DNA of 64,000 nucleotides, taken from the NCBI GenBank assembly GCA_033439795.1, contig JAUTDP010000011.1:1-64000 (forward strand), written 5' to 3'. Shown here in pieces: positions 24,107 through 33,722 of this stretch. The notes under the pieces are model-generated. The model made no database searches and had not been told where the DNA came from. It was given only the letters and a program-made list of their open reading frames with translations. Each line of letters begins with the position of its first letter. Positions within the stretch are counted from its first letter, which is position 1. Source of the DNA: Sordaria brevicollis. Taxonomy: Eukaryota > Ascomycota > Sordariomycetes > Sordariales > Sordariaceae. Both the position numbers and the translations under genes were made by a program.

Positions 24107-25202
24107 TGTTTGTCGTAGTGTTTGTCGCCGTCGTCGTCGTCGTCGTTGTTGTTGTTGTTACGGACTGGGCACGATGGGTTGGGCCTCTTGGATTGGACTC
24201 CGCGGATGAAGGACGGAGCTGGTGGCAGGTGAGCTGAGCTGTTAGTAGGGTGCAAGGGAAGAAAGCATCGGAATAAGAGGACACTTACATCGCGGGCGGG
24301 GGTCCTGAGTAGTGGGATGGTCACTGGAACCGGTGCTTGCTGTAGGAAGCGAGAGTGGAAAGCTGCAGTGAAGTGAAAGCAAAAGCGGCTGTCAAAGAAT
24401 GAGTCGGAGGTAGAAGGAGCGGCCGGGAAGAGAACCTTGATGGTACACTGCAGTAAAGCGGTTTGCCGCCACGGTTGGGGACGGTTATCCCGTCGGCAGT
24501 CTGCGTCCGGCAGTCGTGTCTTCCATCCCGTCACGACGGACCATCACACCGTGACACCGTGACCTGTAGCAGGTGCTTTTCGTCCCCCACCTTCCTTTCT
24601 GAAAAAGGGTACCTTATTTAGTCGAAGGATCTGGCAGTCCGTGGGATTCCCTCATTGGTTTCAACCACTCTTTTACACCCGACTCTAGCATGAAACAATC
24701 GGACTTTTAAGTAGCACAGACCATCACACCGACGGACGGCCGCACCGGAAAACTACTTCATCAATCACCAAGAGGTCACCGACAGCACACACTCCTCCAT
24801 CGACAGCATATCTATCAACTATATGAAGCCCCACGATGCCCCAAACAGTAGGCCTCGCGCATACGCCAATGGCCATACGGACAATCTTCCAGTCAATGCT
24901 TCCTGTCGGAGGACCACGGACAGCATTACCAACACCACTGCATGGCAAACAAGGGACTCTCCTGGCTTTGCTCGTCCTTGTTCAACGGCTATCGACGAAA
25001 GAGCAAAACGTAACGCGAAAGACGAGAACACCAGGATACGGCCGCCATGATCAGAGCATGGGAATGTCTGGAAAGGTATTTAACACTACCGCGCCCTCTA
25101 CTTTGGCTGATGCCTCATCTACCACTGCCATCCTCACCACAGAGACCTTCTAACTCCGTCTCTTTCCACGCCATCAGTATTCCAACACTGAACCCTCCCA
25201 CC
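24107..25202. other. Intergenic between divergent genes
   Basis: Upstream region shared by the MazG-motif gene (-) and the kinase/HAD/PRTase fusion (+). It contains a trinucleotide microsatellite. The in-frame extension from 25047 to 25202 is open but reads as leader (Pro/Leu-rich). Confidence 0.55.
24130..24159. repeat. GTC/GTT trinucleotide microsatellite
   Basis: About five GTC units run directly into about five GTT units, the second block probably derived from the first by C-to-T changes. Confidence 0.85.
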
Positions 25203-27314
25203 ATGTCTTCCCAAGCTGACAAGTCTCCCATGACAGCATCTGTCGAGACTCCCACGGCCCCCAAACGCACCGTCCTTGGCATCTATGGCCTCCCCGGCTC
25301 CGGCAAGTCGCACTTTCTTGGACGTTTCAAGAACGCCTTCCCGAGCCAATGTTTTGTCATCTACGAAGGTTCCGAGGTTATTGCCTCCTTGATGGGCCCA
25401 GGCCGCGGCCTTGAGGACTTCCATGCCTTGACCCAGGAAGAAAAGACCCACTACCGCGAACGTGCCATCATCAAGATTCGCGAGGAATGCCAGAAGACCT
25501 ACCGGAGCGGTGTTGTTGCCGGACACTACATGTTTTGGCCCAAAGACAACGAGCAAGGGACGGTAGTCTGGACAAAGGCCGATCAAGAGACCTTTACCCA
25601 CATCATCTACCTCCAGGTGCCTGCAGAAACACTTTTCCAACGCCGAGAACGTGACACGGTCAGGAAACGCGAGCGAGTTGCGCCTGAGCATCTGCACAAA
25701 TGGCAGCAGGCCGAGATGCAACAGCTGGGTGACATAGCAAAGCGCTGTGGAATTGAATTCGCTGTTCTGGACGATTCCGCGAAAACGATAAATGGTCTAT
25801 CTCTGGACCGCGACGTACCCAGCATTCTCCACGAATTCCACTCTGATTCGCAAGAGTACAACCGCACCCGGGTCCTGGCCACCGTGGATGAAATAGTTAC
25901 CAACGTCAAGGCACGTAAAGGTACCAGAGTCACCACGGTTATGGTCTTTGACGCAGACAAGACACTCACAGCCCAGGACACTGGCAAGGAGTTTTGGGGG
26001 CGTGTATCCCATCCAAGGCAGGGGCTTTTTTTGGGAAGACCATCCCCGGTGGAAGAGATCTTCGGTGAATGCGGCTACACCCATTCTGCGTTTGTCAAGG
26101 CGGGCTACGCATACGGCGGCGTGGATAGTGGTGATTTTGAGGAGATCTGCAACGCTGTGGCGGAGGAGGTTACTCTCTACCCCGAATTCCTATCCCTACT
26201 CCGTCGTATCAGACAGAATGAGCATATGATGGCTGTGGTGGTAACCTGCGGACTGCGTCGGCTTTGGGAGATTGTGTTGGAGAAACTTCCTGAAGATCTG
26301 GGAAAGAACATCAAGGTCATTGGCAACGGAAGCGCCACCGATATGCTTGTCATCACTCCCGAGTCCAAGAAAGACATTGTAAACCGTCTACGAGACTCTC
26401 CTCACAATCTCCATGTCGTGGCTTTTGGAGACAGTCCACTTGACTTGCCGATGCTCCTTGCTGCTGACCAAGGAGTGGTAGTGGTTGGCGAGGAAATGGC
26501 CAGAAGCAAGTCCATGGAAGACGAACTCATCAAACTTCCTCGACCACTCAACCTTTACCAGACACTCATCCCGCGAACCGTCACTCCCCGCCTAGACACA
26601 ACTGTGCTTCCCGTGGTCAACCTTCTCGACCCAACCGACCCCTTCCTCCTAAGCCTCTTCCCCCCCAATCGATCTTTACCACCCAATCTCCTGCACGCCA
26701 CGGACCGTCCCTCCGCTCAACTCATGACCACCCCAACCCGCGACGCCACCATCTCCGGCCCCACACTGAGAGAAGCCCATCAGCGCATCGGCTGGTACCT
26801 AGCCACAGAGTTCATCACCACCCTCGTCGGTCTAGAGGAGTTCTCCATCCCTCACGTCCAGGGTCACAGCACCGTCGGCCACCGCCTCTTGCACGAAAAG
26901 GACACCACCATCGTCGCTCTAATGAGGGGTGGAGAGCCGATGGCATTCGGCGTCAACGAAGCCTTTCCGCTCGCCATGTTCTTGCACGCCAAGAACCCGG
27001 AGGATGTCAAACCTCAGCATCTTGCCAACCAGCACACGATCATCTTGGTTGACTCGGTCGTGAACAACGGGAAGACAGTGTTGGAATTCCGTGAGCGGAT
27101 CCGTGGGTTGGATGAAGGGAAGGGTATTCGCATCGTGGTGGTTGCCGGGGTCGTGCAGAGGGAGGCTATGGGTGCGGGACATGAGCTGGGACGGGTCTTG
27201 AGGAGGGATGACAGGCTGCATATCGTGGCGTTGAGGTTGTCGGATAATAAGTTTACGGGGAGGGGAGGGACGGATACGGGGAATCGGTTGTTTGGGACTA
27301 CGCGTTTGGACTGA
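25203..27314 (+). CDS. Fused P-loop kinase / HAD phosphatase / uracil PRTase-like protein
   Basis: An uninterrupted frame of 703 codons from the Met at 25203, chosen for its ACCATG context; the frame is open to a Met at 25047. Three enzymatic modules follow each other. Residues 23-230: P-loop kinase with GLPGSGKS at 29-36. Residues 245-440: HAD-type phosphatase with VMVFDADKT (D250, D252) and GDSPLDLP (from 409), phosphoserine-phosphatase-like. Residues 515-703: phosphoribosyltransferase of the uracil-PRTase type, with LMRGGEPMAFGV (573-584), a PRPP loop at ILVDSVVNNGKT (614-625) and a C-terminal RGGTDTGNRLFGT (687-699). Uracil PRTase makes UMP from uracil and PRPP. The kinase and phosphatase substrates are unknown, and whether all modules are active is not shown. 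I read the fusion as a nucleobase-salvage or nucleotide-repair enzyme. Confidence 0.9.
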   Translation: MSSQADKSPMTASVETPTAPKRTVLGIYGLPGSGKSHFLGRFKNAFPSQCFVIYEGSEVIASLMGPGRGLEDFHALTQEEKTHYRERAIIKIREECQKTYRSGVVAGHYMFWPKDNEQGTVVWTKADQETFTHIIYLQVPAETLFQRRERDTVRKRERVAPEHLHKWQQAEMQQLGDIAKRCGIEFAVLDDSAKTINGLSLDRDVPSILHEFHSDSQEYNRTRVLATVDEIVTNVKARKGTRVTTVMVFDADKTLTAQDTGKEFWGRVSHPRQGLFLGRPSPVEEIFGECGYTHSAFVKAGYAYGGVDSGDFEEICNAVAEEVTLYPEFLSLLRRIRQNEHMMAVVVTCGLRRLWEIVLEKLPEDLGKNIKVIGNGSATDMLVITPESKKDIVNRLRDSPHNLHVVAFGDSPLDLPMLLAADQGVVVVGEEMARSKSMEDELIKLPRPLNLYQTLIPRTVTPRLDTTVLPVVNLLDPTDPFLLSLFPPNRSLPPNLLHATDRPSAQLMTTPTRDATISGPTLREAHQRIGWYLATEFITTLVGLEEFSIPHVQGHSTVGHRLLHEKDTTIVALMRGGEPMAFGVNEAFPLAMFLHAKNPEDVKPQHLANQHTIILVDSVVNNGKTVLEFRERIRGLDEGKGIRIVVVAGVVQREAMGAGHELGRVLRRDDRLHIVALRLSDNKFTGRGGTDTGNRLFGTTRLD

Positions 27315-27939
27315 AAGTGTAGGGGTAGACTCTTGAGTAGGTAGATAGGTTGATTACTGACCACTTTGGATAGGTGATCTTGAGTTAGAGACTAGATTTG
27401 GTTGTAGATACTTAGTGTATGGTAGATTGGTGACTATCGGTCTTCAAATCTGACTCCGACGAAAGTGAGTCTTGCTGAGTGCTCCAGCAACGCAAGGTCC
27501 ATCTTCTCTTCCATGCCCTTCGGAAGGTTCTATACAGTCGCAGCAGTTGTCCGGTACTGACTACTGTTTCTCACCTCTTGTTCAACTCGGCTAAATCTCC
27601 GTGAGTCGCTCGGACATTGTAATGCACGTGTGGCGAGCGGCTCGTCACGAAAGATCTCATGCACCCCGCATTTTTAATCTCGAGTTATTCGGTTCCGGCT
27701 CAATGGGTCTTTAGTGATCTGCCGTATCATGACTTCAGTCCTTCATTCAGTGTACCTCGGTAAATACCTCAACATTTACTGTGTATTGAAGCTCATCGCT
27801 CACACGATCCAGCCCATGAAAGCGGTTGATATCACCCCATCCGTCTGTCTCCCATTGCTATCAGTAACCACCACAACCCACCACAAACCCCCCAGCACCT
27901 CCCAGTACCTCCCAACACCTCACCTAACCTAAATAAGAT
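27315..27939. other. Intergenic between convergent genes
   Basis: About 620 bp of 3' flanks of the fusion gene (+) and the GMC gene (-). No gene recognised. Confidence 0.6.
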
Positions 27940-30110
27940 CTACTTCAACCCCAAAATCCTCCCCGCCGCATGCTCAGCAGCAATCACAATAGCCGCCGAC
28001 GGATTGGCCGTCACCATCCCGGGAAAGATGGAAGCATCCACCACAAACAAGTTATCCATACCGTAAACTTTGGTGTTCAAGTCCACCACCGCTGTCCCGC
28101 CGGCTTGTCGACCGTCGTCAAGACCCATTTTCGCTGTGCCGATCCAGTGGTTGGAACCACGGCGGGAGGGGATTGCGGGGATCTATGCAGTTGAACATAT
28201 TACGGTCAGTTGTTGGTACCTCTAGGGAAAAGGAGGGAAAGGGTAGGGAAGGAGAGATGTACCGAGTTAACAAACCCCTCCGCCGTCACATTCGGCCGGG
28301 GACTAATCCATATCAACCCGTCCACGTCCTTGAGAGATTCTTGGAGGTTGACGAGTCCCTGGATGACGGCCGCCTTGTCGGCTTCGTGGCGGAGGTAGGG
28401 TGGGATGGAGACGAGGGTGTTGAGTTGGCGGGTTATGATCATGCGGCCTCGGGAGACGGAGCCGGTGCCGAGGTATTGGGTTATTGTCATTGAGGCTGTG
28501 GTTTGTTCAGTTAACAGTTAACAAGGTGAATGGTTGGGTAGAAGGGTGGGGAGAAGTACTGGGGCGAGAGCCTTCGACGCGGGCTTGCCAGTGGAGATGA
28601 CGAGGGATTCCGTCTTTGCCGTTGATGATCTCCCAGAACTGGAAAGGTGTTAGTTGAGGATGTGCCTTTTGTTTGAAGACTGAAGACTCACAATGGGGCC
28701 GATGTTGGGCGCGGCCTGGGCGAGAGGTCCCGTTCTGGTGTCTATCACATTCGTTAGTCTCTGCTCCAGTCTTCATGGCGATGAATATATGACTTACTGA
28801 GATACTGGTCCTTGTCCTCCGGGATTGGTTTGTTCCATGCAGCATAGTAGTCGTAGAACACCACATCGGGATGTGCGATCTCGATGTCGGTCTAGGGAAC
28901 GATCTTGTCAGCATACCTAGGTAGACGCACTTCCCCCGCTATCTAACTTCCATGCGAAGGGGTCCTTACACCGACGTGGTCATTGAGGTTGTATCCCACA
29001 GGCAGGTTGATCCATGAGTCGGATCCAATCATGGTCGCTCCATCGGTCGAGTTCTTGACAACATTGAGTTGATCTGTAGGGCCAATGCCACCTGAAGAGC
29101 AAGTTAGAAACGCTGCATGCAATGACAGGAAGCCATGAGAACCTGAACCTACTTCTAAACAACAGCTTCGCCGAGCCAAAAGCACCAGCAGCGAGAACAA
29201 CCCTCCCACTTCCCGGAGTGACCGACACAATACCTGCATAACCCGCCCCATTGCACTCGACCTCAACACCCGTAGCATGTCCACCAGAGCGCACCACACG
29301 CTTAGCAACCGTATTCGTCCACAGCGAAAAGTTCTTCCGCTGACTAGCCGACAACAGATACGTAGCCAACGGCCCTCCTCTTTCCGCTCCTTCAAACATA
29401 AACGTACTATGTCCATACGTCCTATTCTTCCGTTCCGGCTGCTCATTAGCCGTCACAAACTCCCACCCCGCCTTCTCCAAGCTGCCACCAAGCATCTCAA
29501 ACCCCTGCGCCAAATACCTCTTCCCATCCACCGACGGGTGAGTAGTCCCCGGGATCCTAGCAAACACCTTCTCCGTAGCGGCTTGCATGTCCTTACTCCG
29601 CCACCCAGCAGGGAAATTACTATCCCAATCCACCGGATGCGGTTTCCACCACAGCCCCGCATTAACAGCGGTGCCGCCGCCGAGGACGCAGCCGGCCATT
29701 TGATCGGTATCGGTGCAGGAGACGCCGACGGGGTCGGCCCAGATCTGGTTGCAGAGACCGGGCACGTCGAAGCGGGTTAGGTTGGTGCCGGAGAGCCAGG
29801 CGGGTTTCATGGTGCCGCCCCAGCGACCGCTGGAGGGCGGACCTTTTTCGATGAGGAGGACGGTGTGACCGGCTTCGCTGAGGCGGTCGGCGAGGGGGAT
29901 GCCGCCGGCGCCGGAGCCGATGATGATGTAGTCGTAGGTTTGGTTGGAGGGGAGGGTGGTGCAGGTTGGTGGTTGGGCGGTTGCTAAGGTGGCCAGGGCT
30001 GGTTACTGCTGGTTAGTTGGGTGTCTATTGAGCGTTTTTGGAGGCTTGGGAGACATACCGGCTAGGACAACACCGGCCATTGCCATTGTTTCTCGAGTGA
30101 AAGGCTTCAT
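27940..30110 (-). CDS. Secreted GMC oxidoreductase, cellobiose-dehydrogenase-like
   Basis: Eight exons on the minus strand: 30110-30059, 29998-29153, 29091-28970, 28891-28798, 28741-28692, 28638-28560, 28495-28263 and 28182-27940. They give 572 residues with every junction in frame. The leader is hydrophobic (AGVVLAALATLATA). The ADP-binding motif YDYIIIGSGAGG is at 39-50, followed by ADRLSEAG and a GCVLGGGTAVN block. LLFRSGIGPT is restored across the second intron. The C-terminus has GSNHWIGT (H504) and NPSAA (N552), the His/Asn pair used by cellobiose dehydrogenases. The protein resembles the dehydrogenase half of cellobiose dehydrogenase but lacks the N-terminal haem domain and any cellulose-binding module. 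It likely oxidises a sugar or alcohol outside the cell, with FAD as cofactor; substrate unknown. Confidence 0.9.
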
Positions 30111-31093
30111 GACGCTTTAAAAGACTCTGGGAGAAATGCTTGATCACGCCGGAATATGTACCAGCGTCCTGGCTCGCAGCATGACTTTATACCCAGCCAT
30201 CACTGGCATTGGATACTGGGCGACAGACATTGCCGTGCGTTCGATTCACTGAAGGAAGTTCTCTAGTCGCTCTACCAGGCTTCGGGTCGGACATTTTTGG
30301 TCACCAATAGATGGGATACACACCATCAGGTTCCTCAAAATGCGGAGTGTAGCAATGAATGTTTGGTCCCCCGGTCATTTAACCGGAGTTGTCCGCCGAT
30401 TGGACTCGCCGGCGACGGCAGTTGACAAGCCCATAAATGTCGTAGTCATACATTCGTAGGATCGTCTAGACGAGTAGAGCGAAGCTGAGAGAAACGGCTG
30501 GCGCAAATAGGGTTCCTGTTGAAGTCTTGGGATCGAAATTGTTGGGTATGTTGGGAGCATCGAATGCTGGCTCGGGTGGTGACGGCTGTCGACGGGACGC
30601 TGGCATAGGACAGCCATGGCGGGTGGTACTAAAAGACAAGCATAGTTGAGCAATCGCGCTGCTCAGGAAAATTTGAAAGCCTCCTTTGGGCGGCGTTGTA
30701 TCGCGAAGTGTGGATAGAACCAGCCCGCCATCACGGAGGAAACAGAGGAGGTTGCTGAAGACATCACCATTCCCGGCAGAGCAGTTCTGTCAGTGACAAA
30801 CCGGATGTCATTGCGGGGCTCCAAACAGCGGTGCTCCACCTTTGACTTCCCCTTTGGGAACCAACGCCGAAATGATTGGCCCACGTACAAAATAAGCCGC
30901 GAAGACCCCCTGTAATCCCACGCGTGCTACAGCGGTCTCCTTTCAGCCCCGCGTCAACTTTCGCCTGACAGGGCATCGGACAACATTCAATCCCGCCACT
31001 GCAGTGCACAGAGACACCGACAGAAACACAGAGGCACACGGCAACACAGTGACACGGCCATCAAGCCTCGTCCGCGTACCACTTGGCAACAAC
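30111..31093. other. Intergenic between divergent genes
   Basis: Shared promoter region of the GMC gene (-) and the hypothetical gene (+). The frame upstream of 31094 is open to 31004 but reads as charged leader. No gene recognised. Confidence 0.55.
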
Positions 31094-32290
31094 ATGGACA
31101 GACTCCGACGATTCGTCCCCCGAATCTCCCGACGACGCCTGAAACCGCAGCCCGAAGCCGATGACACCACCGACGACGCCCACGATGCCGATTACCGCAA
31201 ACCACAACCCCTCGACCTCCTCCCAACATTACCTCCCACCCGCCGTCCCATAACCGCCGTTCCCTCCTCCGTTACCTCCCACTCCGAACCCACCGCGACA
31301 ACCTTCCTAACCCTCCCCTACGAACTCCGCCACCAAATCTACCTCCTCCTCCTCGCCTCCCGTCCCGGTCTGCACATCGACATGCGCTACGCCCAAGCCT
31401 CCGGCCACCCCCACACAACCGAAGGCGCCTACTTCCACGACGAACGCTGGGCCTGGCGCGCCAGCACCTGCCACCGCGACCCCTCCATCCACGCCGCCTT
31501 TGACCGTTGCGGCCTCGGCGGTCCACCACCTACCGCATGCCACCTACACCCGGACACCACCTGCGGCATCGGCGCCGAGGTCCTCGGCCTTCTGCTGACC
31601 TGCCGGCAGGTATACCGCGAGGCAGTCCAGGTCCTCTACGCCCGCAACACCTTCTATATCACCACCGGCTCGTTAATCCTCTACACCAATCGGCTACTAG
31701 TACCAGAAACCGCGGTGATGATAACAAGTCTGGTGTTTACGATAACCACCAACACGTGCGTCATCTTCGCCAGGGAGCAGCTGGGTCTAAAACCGGGGTG
31801 GGACGCCTACGCTGCTCTGCTGCGCCGAATACCGGGGGCGTTTCCGGGCCTAAAAAAGTTGTCGGTTATTGCCCTGACGGCGAGAAGGGCGATGCTGGAG
31901 TGGCGGTGGCCGACGAATAATAATATCTTTGATGTCGTTGAGGCGCCGCCGGAGGATAGGGTGGTGAATGAGGAGGTGAAGAAGAAGTTGTTGGGGTATA
32001 TGGATGAGGCGGTGCTGGCGTATGGTGGGGGACAGTTGAGGGAGTGTGAAATTGTGTTTGAGAAGGATGTGTTTGATAAGTATATGGGTGGGGACTTTGC
32101 GGAGGCTGAGAGGAGGGAGGGGGAGGATGGTACGGATTTTAAGAGGTATTGGAGGCAGCTGCCGGTGATGGAAAAGGACTGGGATTTGGACGAAGTGGAG
32201 AAGGATCGGTGCGGGTATTGGGTACAACGCGTGCCCAAGCTGTTTGAGGTGTGGTTTGATATGACTGTCGATTATTCGAGAATTGCATAG
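31094..32290 (+). CDS. Fungal hypothetical protein with F-box-like LPYELR motif
   Basis: An uninterrupted frame of 398 codons from the Met at 31094 (an in-frame Met at 31004 adds 30 charged residues). The N-terminal 65 residues are basic and disordered. At about residue 70 the segment FLTLPYELRHQIYLLLL opens the pattern seen in a large group of fungal proteins (2EXR/DUF7730 and F-box-like). Such proteins continue with a CRQVYREAVQVLY helix, present here at about residues 170-182 (LLTCRQVYREAVQVLYARN). If F-box-like, it would be a substrate adaptor of an SCF ubiquitin ligase, but the motif is degenerate and no substrate-binding repeats are visible. It lies 210 bp upstream of the RIP-damaged coiled-coil pseudogene and is itself intact. 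Confidence 0.75.
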   Translation: MDRLRRFVPRISRRRLKPQPEADDTTDDAHDADYRKPQPLDLLPTLPPTRRPITAVPSSVTSHSEPTATTFLTLPYELRHQIYLLLLASRPGLHIDMRYAQASGHPHTTEGAYFHDERWAWRASTCHRDPSIHAAFDRCGLGGPPPTACHLHPDTTCGIGAEVLGLLLTCRQVYREAVQVLYARNTFYITTGSLILYTNRLLVPETAVMITSLVFTITTNTCVIFAREQLGLKPGWDAYAALLRRIPGAFPGLKKLSVIALTARRAMLEWRWPTNNNIFDVVEAPPEDRVVNEEVKKKLLGYMDEAVLAYGGGQLRECEIVFEKDVFDKYMGGDFAEAERREGEDGTDFKRYWRQLPVMEKDWDLDEVEKDRCGYWVQRVPKLFEVWFDMTVDYSRIA

Positions 32291-32501
32291 CATTGCAGCA
32301 TATGTCGGTTCATTCGCACAAGTGTTGAACTTCAGTTGAGTTGGCAGGCAGAATCATGTCTATGTCGTCGTCAAGTTCAATATGTTTGTCTACAGCATAT
32401 AGTCCCGCAGATTGTACCTAACATAAGTTAAAAGGACTTGGGCAAAAACGCACTTGACATTTAAGAAGAAGGGTAACACGATAACGCAAGGGTTTTGACT
32501 T

Positions 32502-33359
32502 TTGGGGGTGCATCTTACGCCGGACAGGAAGAGTGGAAGACAGAACCCATGTGTACAATCTTGCAACAGAGGATGGGGACGTCAAGGGAGGGCATCATCC
32601 AGGAAACGAACAGCGAAAGGCGGATATCGGGACGACATGAATATGAAGGTCGACCTTGAACATTCACTAGAGTCCAGAATCCCTCACAGCCTCGACCGCC
32701 TTCATCCCGTGTCGCCGTTTTTCTTCCATCGTCAATTGAAAGAAAAACTGCGCCTAGCAACCCAACTAGTCTCCCTAATCTTCCAGCTTAAAACCTCCGA
32801 GGAGAAATGCTCCAAACTTGAATCTTCCCTAAACGAAAAAAACGGGCAGATCCTGCGCATCCAGACCCGCGCGGTGCAAGTGGTGGGGATATACCGCTAA
32901 GGGGTAGAGCGAATTCGGCGGCAATACGAAACAGAAAAAGCCGGGCTAGAGGCGCGGATCGCGGTTTTGAGTAGGGAGGTCGAGGGGCTAGAAGAGGAAG
33001 TTATCACGATGGAGCGCGGGGCGCAGGATGATATAGAGGAGATTTGGCGGCTTAAAGATGAGAATTTGGGGTTGTGGGAGGAGTAGGAGGAGTTGGAGAT
33101 GAGGGTGGGGAGGTTGGAAGCGTAGATAAAGGTTTTGGAAGGGGGGAAGGAGATGGTGGAGAGGGAGAAATTGGATGTTTTGGGTGAGAAGGAAGTGCTG
33201 GAGGAGGAGGTCCAAAGGCTGAGAAAGCAAAATGAGGAGATACAGGCTGCGATGGTGGAGTTGGAGGATAGGTATAGAGCTTTGGAAGATGGGAGGAATG
33301 AGACCGGTTCTAAAGTAGAGGTACAGCTTGCCAGGGAGCAGGTGGTGCACCGGGAATAG
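32502..33359 (+). pseudogene. Coiled-coil gene broken by RIP-type stop codons
   Basis: One continuous reading frame encodes a long heptad-rich coiled coil (for example KLESSLNEKNGQIL, EVEGLEEEVITMERG, VLEEEVQRLRKQNEEIQ), interrupted by in-frame stops at 32898 (TAA), 33084 (TAG) and 33123 (TAG), and ending at 33357 (TAG). In each interruption Gln (CAA/CAG) would fit the coil, so a single C-to-T change at CpA explains it. The frame shows no indels. The gene starts 1.2 kb from the edge of the transposon nest, and its 3' end overlaps, antisense, the C-terminal HET fragment. The N-terminal limit is uncertain. No named family recognised. Confidence 0.7.
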
Positions 33360-33662
33360 CTGTTCCGTCGGAGAACACGTGAATATAGCAAGTACCAACC
33401 ACCTGGAATGCGTTCTCTGTAGGCAGTGGTCGCAAGACGATGGGTGACAGACAACCAAAGATAATGCAGATTACATCGGCGACTTGTGTGTTTGGATGCG
33501 CAACGCCAAAGTATCCAAGCTCATTGGTGACCAAGGCATGGCCTTAGAAGTGGGTGTGTTCTATCAGTGCTATGAGGGGCCGCTGCCCTGAAAGAGTTCA
33601 TCGGATAGGTCGCTAAGAAAACTCAGAAAGTCCGCTTTCAGCTCGCCAAAGCACGTTAACAG
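33310..33662 (-). pseudogene. HET pseudogene, C-terminal fragment
   Basis: The minus-strand segment contains ALVTNELGYFGVAHPN, VADVICIIFGCLSPIVLRP and AFQVVGTCYIHVFSDG, the conserved C-terminal tail found in many HET proteins (a GD-type loop, then a hydrophobic strand with L-R-P, then GxCYxHG-like). Upstream codons contain stops. The fragment ends at the MULE boundary, where the last 8 bases (33655-33662, GTTAACAG) are the left copy of the target duplication. It belongs with the fragments at 45394-45770 and 49358-50068. Confidence 0.75.
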
Positions 33663-33722
33663 CGCTACAGCTAAAATGACGGCCTACCCTCGATATAATA
33701 ACGGTCTCTAACCGCTTTTAGA
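33663..33722 (+). repeat. MULE terminal inverted repeat, left
   Basis: Begins CGCTACAGCTAAAATGACGG. It is the reverse complement of 45334-45393 except for two transitions. Confidence 0.9.

Noticed and set aside
23733..24534. Long overlapping minus-strand frames (183 and 237 codons) near the MazG-motif gene
   Set aside because: Products are Pro/Ser/Thr/Arg low-complexity, with a run of Thr or Asp from the trinucleotide repeat; they are shadows of the real frame and of the GTC/GTT microsatellite.
31272..31543. Gly/Arg-rich minus-strand frames inside the hypothetical gene
   Set aside because: Antisense shadows of GC-rich coding sequence with no start context or family.
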